64,000 bases of DNA from AP-15 sp036404275 (GTDB taxonomy: Bacteria; Pseudomonadota; Alphaproteobacteria; ATCC43930; CGMCC-115725), in NCBI GenBank assembly GCA_036404275.1, contig DASXAM010000074.1, positions 18,941 to 82,940 on the forward strand. Reading direction: 5' to 3'. The notes beneath the pieces are model-generated. The model was not told where the DNA came from, did not search any database, and saw only the letters and a list, made by a program, of their open reading frames with translations. This document shows positions 9,550 to 17,502 of this stretch, one piece after another. The first letter of the stretch is position 1. Each line of letters begins with the position of its first letter. The translations under genes and the position numbers were made by a program.

Positions 9550-9963
9550 GTGGCGGGCGGGGCGCTCGACCTCACTCCTCTCGGCAATGCGGTGCGGCGG
9601 CTGCGCGAAGGGCTCGGCCGCCACCGGAGCGAGCCATTCGACGAGCAGCTTCGCGACGGGCTGATCCAGCGGTTCGAGTTCACCTACGAGCTCAGCCATC
9701 GAATGCTGAAGCGCTATCTGAAGGAAAATGCGGCCTCGCCCGAAGATGTCGAGCGCATGCCGTTTGCCGATTTGATCCGCATGGGCAGTGCCCAGGGGCT
9801 GCTCCGTGGCGGGTGGCCGGAATGGCGCCGCTTTCGCGAAATACGTGCACGCACCAGCCATGCCTATGGCGCCGCGACCGCTGCAACGGTCGTCGCCGCC
9901 ATCCCAGGCTTTCTGGAAGAGGCCGAGCACCTTTGCGCCGAGGTGCAACGACGCCTCGGATGA
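9550..9963 (+). CDS. HepT-like HEPN toxin / nucleotidyltransferase substrate-binding protein (HI0074 family)
   Basis: A 137-residue all-helical HEPN-family protein beginning at a GTG. FDEQLRDGLIQRFEFTYELS and LKRYLKENA are family hallmarks. The RX4HXY motif is visible as RARTSHAY at about residues 99-106, the RNase site of HepT toxins, whose tyrosine is AMPylated by the partner MntA. The partner nucleotidyltransferase follows immediately, giving the classical two-gene type VII toxin-antitoxin arrangement. The family also includes members annotated only as substrate-binding proteins, so toxicity is inferred. Confidence 0.82.
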   Translation: MAGGALDLTPLGNAVRRLREGLGRHRSEPFDEQLRDGLIQRFEFTYELSHRMLKRYLKENAASPEDVERMPFADLIRMGSAQGLLRGGWPEWRRFREIRARTSHAYGAATAATVVAAIPGFLEEAEHLCAEVQRRLG

Positions 9964-9975
9964 GTGGGGGCGCGC

Positions 9976-10326
9976 ATGGACCTGGCGGAGGACGATCGCA
10001 AGCTCGTTCTCGGCATCCTTGCGGCCCACCTGCCGCCGGAGAGCACCGTGTGGGTCTTCGGCTCACGTGCCATCGGTCGGGCGCGACGGTATTCCGACCT
10101 CGATCTGGCGATCGATGCCGGGCGGCCTCTAACCCTCGACGAGACCGCGATCCTCCGGGACGCGTTCAGCGACAGCGACCTCTCCTACAAGGTCGACATC
10201 ATCGATTGGCAGGCGATCGACAGCGCTTCCGGCAATCGATCGCGGCCGAGCGGTTGCCACTCTGAGCGCGTCGCGCTGACCGGCGCGCCGCAACCGTGTA
10301 TCCTGAAGGGAGGCTGCAAACGCTAA
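9976..10326 (+). CDS. MntA-like minimal nucleotidyltransferase (antitoxin), frameshifted C-terminus
   Basis: Minimal nucleotidyltransferase with the GSX10DXD active-site signature (GSRAIGRARRYSDLDLAI) that would AMPylate and neutralise the HEPN partner. Up to KVDIIDWQAIDSA the protein is normal. The open frame then continues into unrelated residues to 10326. A one-base shift at about 10225-10230 restores FRQSIAAERLPL followed by a stop at 10263-10265, the expected family tail. Either the tail is genuinely altered by an indel or there is a sequence error. I prefer the ATG at 9976 over GTG 9964 because a GGGGG purine run precedes it. Confidence 0.75.
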   Translation: MDLAEDDRKLVLGILAAHLPPESTVWVFGSRAIGRARRYSDLDLAIDAGRPLTLDETAILRDAFSDSDLSYKVDIIDWQAIDSASGNRSRPSGCHSERVALTGAPQPCILKGGCKR

Positions 10327-10337
10327 GGAGGCTTGCG

Positions 10338-11576
10338 ATGACGCCGCAACCGATCGAATGGCCGGCCGAGGGCAACACCCGCGTTCCCTATCGGATATTT
10401 TCCGACCCCGACATTTATCGTGCGGAGCTCGCCAGCATCTTTCTCGGGCCGACCTGGCAGTTTCTGGCCCTCGCCGGTGAATTGCCGGAAGCCGGCGACT
10501 ATCTGACGACGTTTCTCGGCGAGACCCCGATCATCGTCACGCGCGGCCAGGACGGGGCGATCCATGCGATGGTCAATCGCTGCGCCCATCGCAGCAACCT
10601 CGTCTGCCTGAAGCGGCGCGGCCATGCCGACAATCTGACCTGCGTCTACCACGCCTGGCGCTACGATCTCGAAGGCAACCTCGACAGCGTCGCCTTTCGC
10701 CGCGGCATCGCCGGCAAGGGCGGCATGCCGGCGGAGTTTCGTCTCGAAGAGCATGGGCTCAAAAAGCTGCGCGTCGACACTTTTGGCGACCTCGTCTTCG
10801 GCACGCTTTCCCCCGATGCGCCGCCTTTGGGCGACTATATCGGCAATTTGATCGGCTCGCGCATTCATCGTGTCCTTTACGGCACGCCGAAAGTGCTGGG
10901 CACGACCTCGCAAATCCTGCACAATAACTGGAAGCTCTATTTCGAGAATGTGCGTGACACGTACCACGCGACCTTATTGCACAGCTTTTTTGCCACATTC
11001 CGGGTGTCGCGGCTGACCTCGGAAGGCGGGGTCGATATCGCCGAAAGCGGCGCGCACCATGCGAGCTATACGCGCAACAAGGTCGATCGCGTCGATGCCG
11101 CGACTTCGGACCGGCTTTATGCCGGCATGCCGTCGATGCGCGAGAATTTTCGGCTGGCCGATCCGAGCTTTCTGCGGATGGCCGAGGAATTCGGCGACGA
11201 CACGACGACGCAGATCCTGTCAGTCTTTCCGAACCTCGTCGTGCAGCAGATCCAGAACAGCATCGCATTGCGCCTCGTCTTGCCCAAGGGCCCGGACAAG
11301 ACCGAATTGCAATGGATCTATCTGGGGTTTGCCGAAGATAACGAGGAGATGACGGCGCTGCGCCTCGCCCAGGCCAATCTCGTCGGTCCCGCCGGCTATG
11401 TCTCGATGGAGGACGGCGCGGTCGGCAATTTCATCCAGCGTGCGATCCGTGGCTCGGAGGACGAACGCTCGGTCTTGGAGATGGGCGGACTGGGCCATGT
11501 CTCGGAGCCGAACCGTACAACCGAGGCCTCGGTCCGCAGCTTCTGGCACGCCTATCGCCCGCTGATGGGGCTCTGA
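10338..11576 (+). CDS. Rieske [2Fe-2S] aromatic ring-hydroxylating oxygenase, alpha subunit (first copy)
   Basis: A 412-residue catalytic subunit of a Rieske non-haem-iron oxygenase. The Rieske ligands are in NRCAHRSNLVC and LTCVYHAW (about residues 80-108). The mononuclear iron region reads NNWKLYFENVRDTYHATLLH, with the expected D-x-Y-H-x4-H spacing. An AAGGAGG site precedes the ATG by 6 bases. The beta subunit begins 4 bases after the stop. No ferredoxin or reductase gene is adjacent, so the electron donor must be elsewhere. Substrate unknown; the fold is closest to benzoate/anthranilate-type dioxygenases. Confidence 0.9.
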   Translation: MTPQPIEWPAEGNTRVPYRIFSDPDIYRAELASIFLGPTWQFLALAGELPEAGDYLTTFLGETPIIVTRGQDGAIHAMVNRCAHRSNLVCLKRRGHADNLTCVYHAWRYDLEGNLDSVAFRRGIAGKGGMPAEFRLEEHGLKKLRVDTFGDLVFGTLSPDAPPLGDYIGNLIGSRIHRVLYGTPKVLGTTSQILHNNWKLYFENVRDTYHATLLHSFFATFRVSRLTSEGGVDIAESGAHHASYTRNKVDRVDAATSDRLYAGMPSMRENFRLADPSFLRMAEEFGDDTTTQILSVFPNLVVQQIQNSIALRLVLPKGPDKTELQWIYLGFAEDNEEMTALRLAQANLVGPAGYVSMEDGAVGNFIQRAIRGSEDERSVLEMGGLGHVSEPNRTTEASVRSFWHAYRPLMGL

Positions 11577-11580
11577 GCTA

Positions 11581-12060
11581 ATGGAGCTCCCGGCGTTGGC
11601 GCGGCGGCTGGAGCTCGAGGAGCTTTACGCCGATTACACCCATTGCCTCGACGCTGACGAATTGGAGCGCTGGCCCGATTTCTTTACCGAGGATTGCTTC
11701 TATCGCATCACTTCGGCCGAGAATTACGAGGCTGGCCTGCCGCTCGGCCTGATCTACGCGACCTCGCGCAACATGCTCAAAGACCGGGTCAGCGCGTTGC
11801 GCGAGGCCAACATCTACGAGCCACAGCGTTACCGCCATCTGGTCTCGTCGGTCAAAATCGTCGGTGAGGACAGCGGCGCGCTCGTGTCGACGGCGAGTTT
11901 TCTGGTCGTGCGAACAATGCAAGACGGCGACATGACGCTCTTCGCCGCCGGCCGCTATATCGATCGCCTCGAATACAGCAGCGAAACCTGGAAATTCGCC
12001 CGCAAGGACGTGATCCTCGACAGCCGCCAGATCGATACGCTGCTCGCCATCCCGATTTAA
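11581..12060 (+). CDS. Aromatic ring-hydroxylating dioxygenase, beta subunit (first copy)
   Basis: A 159-residue small subunit with the SnoaL-like cone fold that packs against the alpha subunit in an alpha3beta3 oxygenase. ELYADYTHCLDADELERWPD, then FFTEDCFYRI and MLKDRVSALREANIYEPQRY, are typical of the family. It lacks catalytic metal ligands, as expected. It is co-transcribed with the alpha gene (4-base gap) and is clearly paralogous to the beta subunit near 20 kb. Confidence 0.9.
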   Translation: MELPALARRLELEELYADYTHCLDADELERWPDFFTEDCFYRITSAENYEAGLPLGLIYATSRNMLKDRVSALREANIYEPQRYRHLVSSVKIVGEDSGALVSTASFLVVRTMQDGDMTLFAAGRYIDRLEYSSETWKFARKDVILDSRQIDTLLAIPI

Positions 12061-12073
12061 CTGATGCCGCCGC

Positions 12074-12481
12074 TTAGTCGATCGGGACGATGGCTTTGCC
12101 GATCGGCCAGAGGGCGATGCCGGCGAGCTTCAGATGCGCCCAGGCGAATGGCAGGCCGATGATCGTGATGCCGAGCAGCACCGCTTCGACGAGATGGCCG
12201 AGCGCCAGCCACCAGCCAGCCAGCACGAGCCAGATCACGTTGCCGAGACAGCCGAGCGGGCCGGTGCCGATATCCTCTTCGCCGAAATATTCGGCGCGCG
12301 ACACCGCGCGGTGGCCAAACGGCAGAAACGCATAGACGGCGATATTGAAGGCGGCCCGTGTCCAGGGCAGGCCGATAATCGTAATCGCCATAATCACCGC
12401 GGCGACCAGCCAGCCAATCGCCATCCAGATCCCGCCGGTCACGATCCACAGAATATTCAGCAGCAACGGGAGCAGCGGCAT
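12074..12481 (-). CDS. YccF domain-containing inner membrane protein
   Basis: A 135-residue membrane protein with two internally similar YccF halves, each a hydrophobic segment ending in an ITIIGLPW/F motif (AVIMAITIIGLPWTRAAF and AVLLGITIIGLPFAWAHLK). Predicted helices are at about 5-35 and 75-110. YccF proteins have no firmly established role. It converges on the oxygenase beta subunit with only 13 bases between stops. Confidence 0.88.
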   Translation of the reverse strand: MPLLPLLLNILWIVTGGIWMAIGWLVAAVIMAITIIGLPWTRAAFNIAVYAFLPFGHRAVSRAEYFGEEDIGTGPLGCLGNVIWLVLAGWWLALGHLVEAVLLGITIIGLPFAWAHLKLAGIALWPIGKAIVPID

Positions 12482-12519
12482 TCGCGATCTCCAATGTGCT
12501 TGTCGAGCGGCGCCCGGCT

Positions 12520-13617
12520 CTATTCCGGCCTTTCGAGGTCGTCGATTGCGGCTTTGAGAAAGCGCGCGGCCTCGCCGCCGGTGACGCAGCGGTGGTCGAA
12601 GGTCAGCGACAACGGCAAGAGCCGATGGGCGACGAGCCGGCCCTCGGCGGCGACGGCGCGCGGCGTGATGCGGCCCGCGCCGAGGATCGCCACCTGCGGC
12701 GGGACGATGACAAGCGCGGCGAACTGCCCGGCGAACATGCCGAAATTCGAGAGCGTAATGGATTGGCCGCGCAATTCGGCGATCGGCACGGTGCGCGCCC
12801 TGAGATCGCGCTTCATCGCCTCGATGCCGCGTCGCAAATCGGCGGTGTCGCGACCGCCGATATTGCGCAACACCGGCACAAAAAGTCCGTCTCCGGTATC
12901 GACCGCGAGACCGAGATTGATCTCCTTCAAAAGCCGCCGCTCCATTGTGCGGCCGTCATACCAGGCGTTGAGCGCCGGGACCGCGGTGCAGCCGGCGACA
13001 ATGGCCCGGATCAGCCGGATCGTCACATCGGTGCCTTTGGGCCAAGTCTCGACATCGGCCTCGTCGCTGACCGTTGCCGGCACGATCTCGGCGTGCGAGC
13101 GCGCCATATTGACCGCCATCGCCCGGCGCACGCCCGCCAGCGGTTCGGCCGGTCCCGATTCGGTCGCCGCGCGGGCGACGCGCTCGACATCGGCGCTGGT
13201 GATCGCCCCACCCGGTCCGCTCGCGGTCACCTCCGAGAGATCGACGCCGAGGCGCTGCGCCAAGGCGCGGACCGCCGGCGCCGCCCTGATCCCGCCCGGC
13301 ATCGGCGACGGGGCGGTCGGCTGCACCGGCGCCGGGGCCGCCGGGCCAAGCTCGCCGACGACGGTGCCGGTGTCGGCGCGCGGCGCGTCGTCGTATTCGA
13401 CGAGCGGCGCTCCGACCTTGACCCGTTGGCCGGGTTGGGCGCAGAGCCGGGCGATCCGCCCCGAATGCGGGGACGGCACCTCGACGACAGCTTTTTCGGT
13501 CTCGACCGAAACCAGCGGCTGGTCGGCGACGACATGATCGCCCTCGGCGACGTGCCAGGCGACGAGCTCCGCCTCCTGCAGCCCCTCGCCGAGGTCAGGC
13601 AGGGCAAAGGTGGTCAT
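12520..13617 (-). CDS. 2-oxo acid dehydrogenase E2 component (dihydrolipoyl acyltransferase), orphan
   Basis: A 365-residue E2 subunit. An N-terminal lipoyl domain carries the lipoylation site in SVETEKAVVEVPSP. A peripheral subunit-binding domain follows (AAPAVRALAQRLGVDLSEV, about residues 135-170). The C-terminal catalytic domain ends with LTFDHRCVTGGEAARFL, containing the active-site histidine in a DHRxxTGG form. I chose the ATG at 13617, where the lipoyl domain begins (TTFALPDLGEGLQEAELV). No E1 or E3 gene is in the window, so the complex partner genes must be encoded elsewhere. Whether it serves pyruvate, branched-chain acids or acetoin cannot be decided. Confidence 0.88.
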   Translation of the reverse strand: MTTFALPDLGEGLQEAELVAWHVAEGDHVVADQPLVSVETEKAVVEVPSPHSGRIARLCAQPGQRVKVGAPLVEYDDAPRADTGTVVGELGPAAPAPVQPTAPSPMPGGIRAAPAVRALAQRLGVDLSEVTASGPGGAITSADVERVARAATESGPAEPLAGVRRAMAVNMARSHAEIVPATVSDEADVETWPKGTDVTIRLIRAIVAGCTAVPALNAWYDGRTMERRLLKEINLGLAVDTGDGLFVPVLRNIGGRDTADLRRGIEAMKRDLRARTVPIAELRGQSITLSNFGMFAGQFAALVIVPPQVAILGAGRITPRAVAAEGRLVAHRLLPLSLTFDHRCVTGGEAARFLKAAIDDLERPE

Positions 13618-13799
13618 TTCTCGCGAATACCTCGGTGCGTTCCGCCAATCATTCGCATCGCCTCGCTTCTGCGTGGGGTCCTGCGGGCGTTTTCGATCCC
13701 CATCCCTGCGCCAAGCGACAACGCTTGTCGATGCCGATTTTCGCGGTATCAGCCGGCCGACTGCGAGAGGGATCCCCACAGACGTCCGAGCCGACGGCC

Positions 13800-14336
13800 T
13801 CAGGTCCAGTGGCCGGCGAGCCAGGTCCAGCCATCCGGGCTTTGCCGCCAATAACCGGACACCCAGGCCGAGCTCGGCAACGGCCGCTGCGCGTAATGGC
13901 CGGCGACCCACTCGTACCGGGTTCCAGTCCAGCTCCAGTGGCCCGATACCCATACCGCGAGCGGCGACGGGGTCGGCGGGGGCGTCTCGATCCGCGGCGG
14001 CGGCGGTGCGTAAGGCGCCGCCACCGCCGTCGTGCCGGCGCCGCTCGGCACCGGCGCCGTGGGTTCCGTCGAGCCCGATTGCGGCAGGTATTCCGGGGTC
14101 AGCGGGGTCGGGGCCGACGCGACCGGCGGATAGGCGGGCGGCGCAACCGTCGTGTTCGGCGCGGGCGCCGGCGGGTAGGCCGGCGGCGGAAAAGTTGCTG
14201 CCGGCTCGGGCGGAACGGTCTCCGCCGGGGCTGCGGCCACGGTGGGATAAACGGGTGGCGGGGGGTAGCAGCCCGAAAGCGCTGCGGTGGTCAAGGCAGC
14301 CGCGGCGAAGCCGGCCCACCGACCGAAATGTTGCAT
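13800..14336 (-). CDS. WXXGXW (YXWGXW) repeat lipoprotein, copy 1
   Basis: A 178-residue lipoprotein: signal peptide with lipobox LSGC (cysteine at residue 23), a proline/alanine-rich linker (about 25-115), then a C-terminal block of aromatic repeats (VWVSGHWSW, YEWVAGHYAQRP, AWVSGYWRQ, WTWLAGHW). Proteins with this repeat are envelope-located and of unknown role. A CCGGAGGG Shine-Dalgarno supports the ATG at 14336. It is adjacent and paralogous to the next lipoprotein, a tandem duplication. Confidence 0.8.
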   Translation of the reverse strand: MQHFGRWAGFAAAALTTAALSGCYPPPPVYPTVAAAPAETVPPEPAATFPPPAYPPAPAPNTTVAPPAYPPVASAPTPLTPEYLPQSGSTEPTAPVPSGAGTTAVAAPYAPPPPRIETPPPTPSPLAVWVSGHWSWTGTRYEWVAGHYAQRPLPSSAWVSGYWRQSPDGWTWLAGHWT

Positions 14337-14446
14337 GCGACCCTCCGGTTTTGCGCAGCGCATCAAATCAGCAATCGCTGCTTCCGGAGGTGGAAACACA
14401 CCGAAGCGCCAATCATTCCGGAGTGCGCAGCCGGGGCGCGAGGGAT

Positions 14447-14851
14447 TCAGCTGCGCCAGTGGCCGGCGACCCAAACCCACCCGCCGGCTTGTTCTTGCCA
14501 ATAACCGGGGAGCCAGTTCGCCGTTGGCGTCGGGCGCTCGAGATAGTGTCCGCGCGCCCAGACATATTTCGCGCCGTCCCAGCTCCAGTGACCGGCCTGC
14601 CACAGCGAATGCGGCGACGGCGCCGGCGGCGGAATTTCGGCGCGCTTGGGCGGCGGGGCGTAGGGTGCGGCCGTCGTCGCGGCAACCGCCGGATCGCCGG
14701 GCAAATCTGCGGTCTGCGCCGCAGAATATTGCGATGTCGGGTTAACGGAAAAGCTGGCGATCGCCGCCGGCGGCGGCGCGTGGCAACCGGACAGCGCGGC
14801 AGCGCCAACAACGACGGCGGCAATCCCGACCGTCCGATCGAAATGCGGCAT
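14447..14851 (-). CDS. WXXGXW (YXWGXW) repeat lipoprotein, copy 2
   Basis: A 134-residue lipoprotein with lipobox LSGC (cysteine at residue 23), a linker containing AAPYAPPPKRAEIPPPAPSP, and C-terminal repeats (LWQAGHWSW, YVWARGHYLERP, NWLPGYWQE, WVWVAGHW). The start at 14851 follows a GGAGGAAACCG ribosome-binding site. The shared linker phrase (AAPYAPPP) and repeat order show that it and the downstream lipoprotein arose by tandem duplication. Function unknown; envelope location is expected. Confidence 0.8.
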   Translation of the reverse strand: MPHFDRTVGIAAVVVGAAALSGCHAPPPAAIASFSVNPTSQYSAAQTADLPGDPAVAATTAAPYAPPPKRAEIPPPAPSPHSLWQAGHWSWDGAKYVWARGHYLERPTPTANWLPGYWQEQAGGWVWVAGHWRS

Positions 14852-15006
14852 CGGTTTCCTCCCAGCTCGTGAGCGCGGTTGTTTCCGCGTCGCCGTTCGG
14901 CTGTTGCTCGCTCGATCGCCGCGCGAGGTTGGTCGCGGCGGGCGAGACTGTCTGTATACTAGGCCGCAGATGAAAAAGCGAGCGTCTGCGGCGCGTGGGG
15001 ACGAGG

Positions 15007-16143
15007 ATGGATTTCGATCTGAGCGAGGAGCAGCGTCTCTTGAAGGACAGCGTCGAGCGCCTTCTCGCCGACCGTTACGGCTTTGCCCAGCGGCGGGGCT
15101 ATCTTGCCGAGCCCGACGGCTGGAGCCGCGCGTTGTGGCGGCAATATGCCGAGCTCGGCCTTCTCGGCCTGCCCTTTGCCGAGGAATATGGCGGGTTCGG
15201 CGGCGGCGCGGTCGAAACCATGTTGGTGATGGAGGCGTTCGGCCGGGTGCTGGCGCTGGAACCTTACCTGGCCAGCGTGGTGCTCTGCGGCACGGCGCTA
15301 CGGCTCGCCGGCAACGACGCGCAGAAAACATCGCTGTTGCCGCTGGTGGCCGAGGGCGGGCTGACCTTGGCCTTCGCCCATGGCGAGCGGCAGGCGCGCT
15401 ACGACCTCGCCGATGTGCTGACCACGGCCACGCACGGCCGGCACGGCTGGACGCTCGATGGTGCCAAAAGCGTGGTCGTGCACGGCGACGCCGCCGACCG
15501 GCTGATCGTCAGCGCTCGCATCTCGGGCGAGCGCGACGATCCCGAAGGCCTCGGCTTGTTTCTGGTCGATGCGCGCGCAAACGGCGTCGCCCGCCGCGCC
15601 TATCCGATGCGGGACGGCACACGGGCGGCGGAAATCGCGCTGAGCGCCGTCGAAATCGGCGATGGCGACGTGCTGGGCGAGCCGGGGCGGGCGTTGCCGG
15701 TGATCGAGCGCGTCGTCGAAGCCGGCATCGCGGCTATTGCCGGCGAGGCGGTGGGGGCCATGGAGGCGATGCATGCGATGACCCTCGAATACCTGAAGAC
15801 CCGCCAGCAATTCGGCAAGCCGATCGGCCAGAACCAAGCGTTGCAGCATCGCGCGGCGGAGATGCTGATCGCGCTCGAGCAGGGCCGCAGCATGGCGATG
15901 CTGGCGACGTTGTCGGTCGACGAGCCGGACGCGCCGGAACGCGCGCGCAGCATCTCGATGGCCAAGGTCGGAATCGGCCACGCCGCGCGCTTCGTGTCGC
16001 AAAACGCGGTCCAATTGCACGGCGGTATAGGCATGACCGAGGAATACGCCGTCGGCCATTATTTCCGGCGCTGCATGGTCATCGAGCACATGTTCGGCGA
16101 CACCGCCCATCATTTGTCGCGGATCGCGGCGGAGATCGGCTGA
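15007..16143 (+). CDS. Acyl-CoA dehydrogenase family protein
   Basis: A 378-residue FAD-dependent dehydrogenase. DFDLSEEQRLLKDSVERLLA begins the helical N-terminal domain. YLKTRQQFGKPIGQNQALQH and the terminal VQLHGGIGMTEEYAVGHYFR are signature segments of the ACAD C-terminal domain and flavin/substrate site. The ATG at 15007 is preceded by GACGAGG. A TATACT -10-like element is visible at 14955-14960. It probably oxidises an acyl-CoA ester in lipid or aromatic acid catabolism; the substrate is unknown. Confidence 0.88.
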   Translation: MDFDLSEEQRLLKDSVERLLADRYGFAQRRGYLAEPDGWSRALWRQYAELGLLGLPFAEEYGGFGGGAVETMLVMEAFGRVLALEPYLASVVLCGTALRLAGNDAQKTSLLPLVAEGGLTLAFAHGERQARYDLADVLTTATHGRHGWTLDGAKSVVVHGDAADRLIVSARISGERDDPEGLGLFLVDARANGVARRAYPMRDGTRAAEIALSAVEIGDGDVLGEPGRALPVIERVVEAGIAAIAGEAVGAMEAMHAMTLEYLKTRQQFGKPIGQNQALQHRAAEMLIALEQGRSMAMLATLSVDEPDAPERARSISMAKVGIGHAARFVSQNAVQLHGGIGMTEEYAVGHYFRRCMVIEHMFGDTAHHLSRIAAEIG

Positions 16144-16168
16144 ACCCGGCTGCACGAACGCGCGAGCG

Positions 16169-16537
16169 ATGATCACCGGCATCAGCGCCGTCACCCTCGC
16201 CACCGCCGATATGCGGCGCGCGGTCGAATTCTATCGGCTTGTCGGGTTCGAATTGCTCTATGGCGGCGAAGCGGCCGCCTTTACCAGCTTTCGCGCCGGC
16301 GGCACCTATCTCAACTTGATCTCGCAGGCGGCGGCGGGCAGCCGGACATGGTGGGGACGGGTCATCATCTACGAGTCGCAGGTCGATGCGCTTTATGCGC
16401 GCCTCGTCGCCGCCGGCTGGCGGCCGCTGACCGCGCCACGCGACGCCGCCTGGGGCGAGCGCTTCTTCCATATCGCCGACCCCGATGGGCACGAATTAAG
16501 CTTTGCCTGGCCGCTCTCTCAAACGACGGTCAGATAA
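16169..16537 (+). CDS. VOC family (glyoxalase/extradiol dioxygenase fold) protein
   Basis: A 122-residue single VOC module. ISAVTLATADMRRAVEFYRLVGFELLYG is the canonical first beta-alpha-beta-beta-beta unit and FFHIADPDGHELSFAWPL the second-unit end, with the conserved metal-ligand glutamate (HELSFA). The usual first-strand metal histidine is not obvious, as ATADM occupies that place. It lies 25 bases after the acyl-CoA dehydrogenase and is probably co-transcribed. Its 3' end overlaps the convergent uppP gene by 19 bases. The reaction is unknown. Confidence 0.8.
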   Translation: MITGISAVTLATADMRRAVEFYRLVGFELLYGGEAAAFTSFRAGGTYLNLISQAAAGSRTWWGRVIIYESQVDALYARLVAAGWRPLTAPRDAAWGERFFHIADPDGHELSFAWPLSQTTVR

Positions 16538-17385
16538 ACCAGCGCCAACCCGCCCGCCGCCCAGCAATAATAGGCAAACGGGTCGAGCGCCGGATTTTCC
16601 TCGTAGATGCGGAAATACCGCATCAGAAAGGCGGTGCTGGCATAGGCGGTCAGACCGGCGACGATGCCGGCGACCCACAGCAGGCTGCCGCCGAACATCG
16701 CAGCGCCGGCTTCGGCATGCGCGTGCAAAAGCTTGGGGATTTCGAGCACCGCAGCGCCGAAGATGACCGGGGTCGCCAGCAGAAACGAAAACCGCGCCGC
16801 GCCCTCGTGGCGCAGCCCGACCAGCAAGCCGCCGACAATCGTTGCGCCAGAGCGCGAAATGCCGGGCAGAAATGCCGCGGTCTGGCAGAGGCCGATAAAG
16901 ATCGCGTCCAGCCAGGTCGCGCCGCGCAAACCGCGGCGGTCGCCCGCACCAAGCGCGCGGCGGCGCAACCGCTCGCCGGCGAACAGCACGACGCCGTTGA
17001 CCACCAGAAACGCGGCTGCGGCGAGCGGTGAGCCGAACAGGTGCCGCAGCCATTTTTCAAAGGCAAAGCCCAGCACCACCGCCGGCAATGTGCCAATCAC
17101 GAGGAGCACGATCAGTCGCCGATGCTCGTCGATTTCGCGGCGCGAGCCGCCCCTCCCCAACAGCGCCAACAGCAGGCCCAGCCATTCGCGCCAAAAATAA
17201 ACGAGCAAGGCCGTGGCAGTGCCGAGGTGCAAGACCACCAGAAAGGGCAGGAACCGCGGCGCATCCTGGTCGATATGCCAGCGCAGCACGGCCGGCAGGA
17301 TGACGGCGTGGCCGAGGCTGCTGATCGGGAACAGCTCGCTGACCCCCTGCACGATCGCGAAAAAGACTGCTTGCAGCATGCTCAT
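16519..17385 (-). CDS. uppP: Undecaprenyl-diphosphatase (BacA/UppP family)
   Basis: A 288-residue integral membrane phosphatase that recycles undecaprenyl pyrophosphate for peptidoglycan and polysaccharide assembly. The two active-site motifs are present: GVSELFPISSLGHAVILP near the N-terminus and FLPGISRSGATIVGGLL around residue 175. The first motif has Q-G-V-S-E where many homologues have E-G-x-T-E; the second glutamate is retained. About eight hydrophobic segments are visible. It is single-copy in the window and unlinked to the glycosyltransferase cluster 3 kb away. Confidence 0.9.
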   Translation of the reverse strand: MSMLQAVFFAIVQGVSELFPISSLGHAVILPAVLRWHIDQDAPRFLPFLVVLHLGTATALLVYFWREWLGLLLALLGRGGSRREIDEHRRLIVLLVIGTLPAVVLGFAFEKWLRHLFGSPLAAAAFLVVNGVVLFAGERLRRRALGAGDRRGLRGATWLDAIFIGLCQTAAFLPGISRSGATIVGGLLVGLRHEGAARFSFLLATPVIFGAAVLEIPKLLHAHAEAGAAMFGGSLLWVAGIVAGLTAYASTAFLMRYFRIYEENPALDPFAYYCWAAGGLALVYLTVV

Positions 17386-17502
17386 CGCCGCACCGCTTTC
17401 AGGACATTTCGATGGGATGCCTTCGCAACGCGAAGAACGTCGAATCCGAAGCTAGCACAAGGCGGTCGAGCCGGGCACCCGGCGGCGAGAAGCCTCAGCC
17501 GG

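Noticed and set aside
12134..13854. Two long plus-strand open frames (467 and 452 codons)
   Set aside because: Both are antisense to the E2 acyltransferase and YccF genes and show arginine-rich, non-conserved translations.
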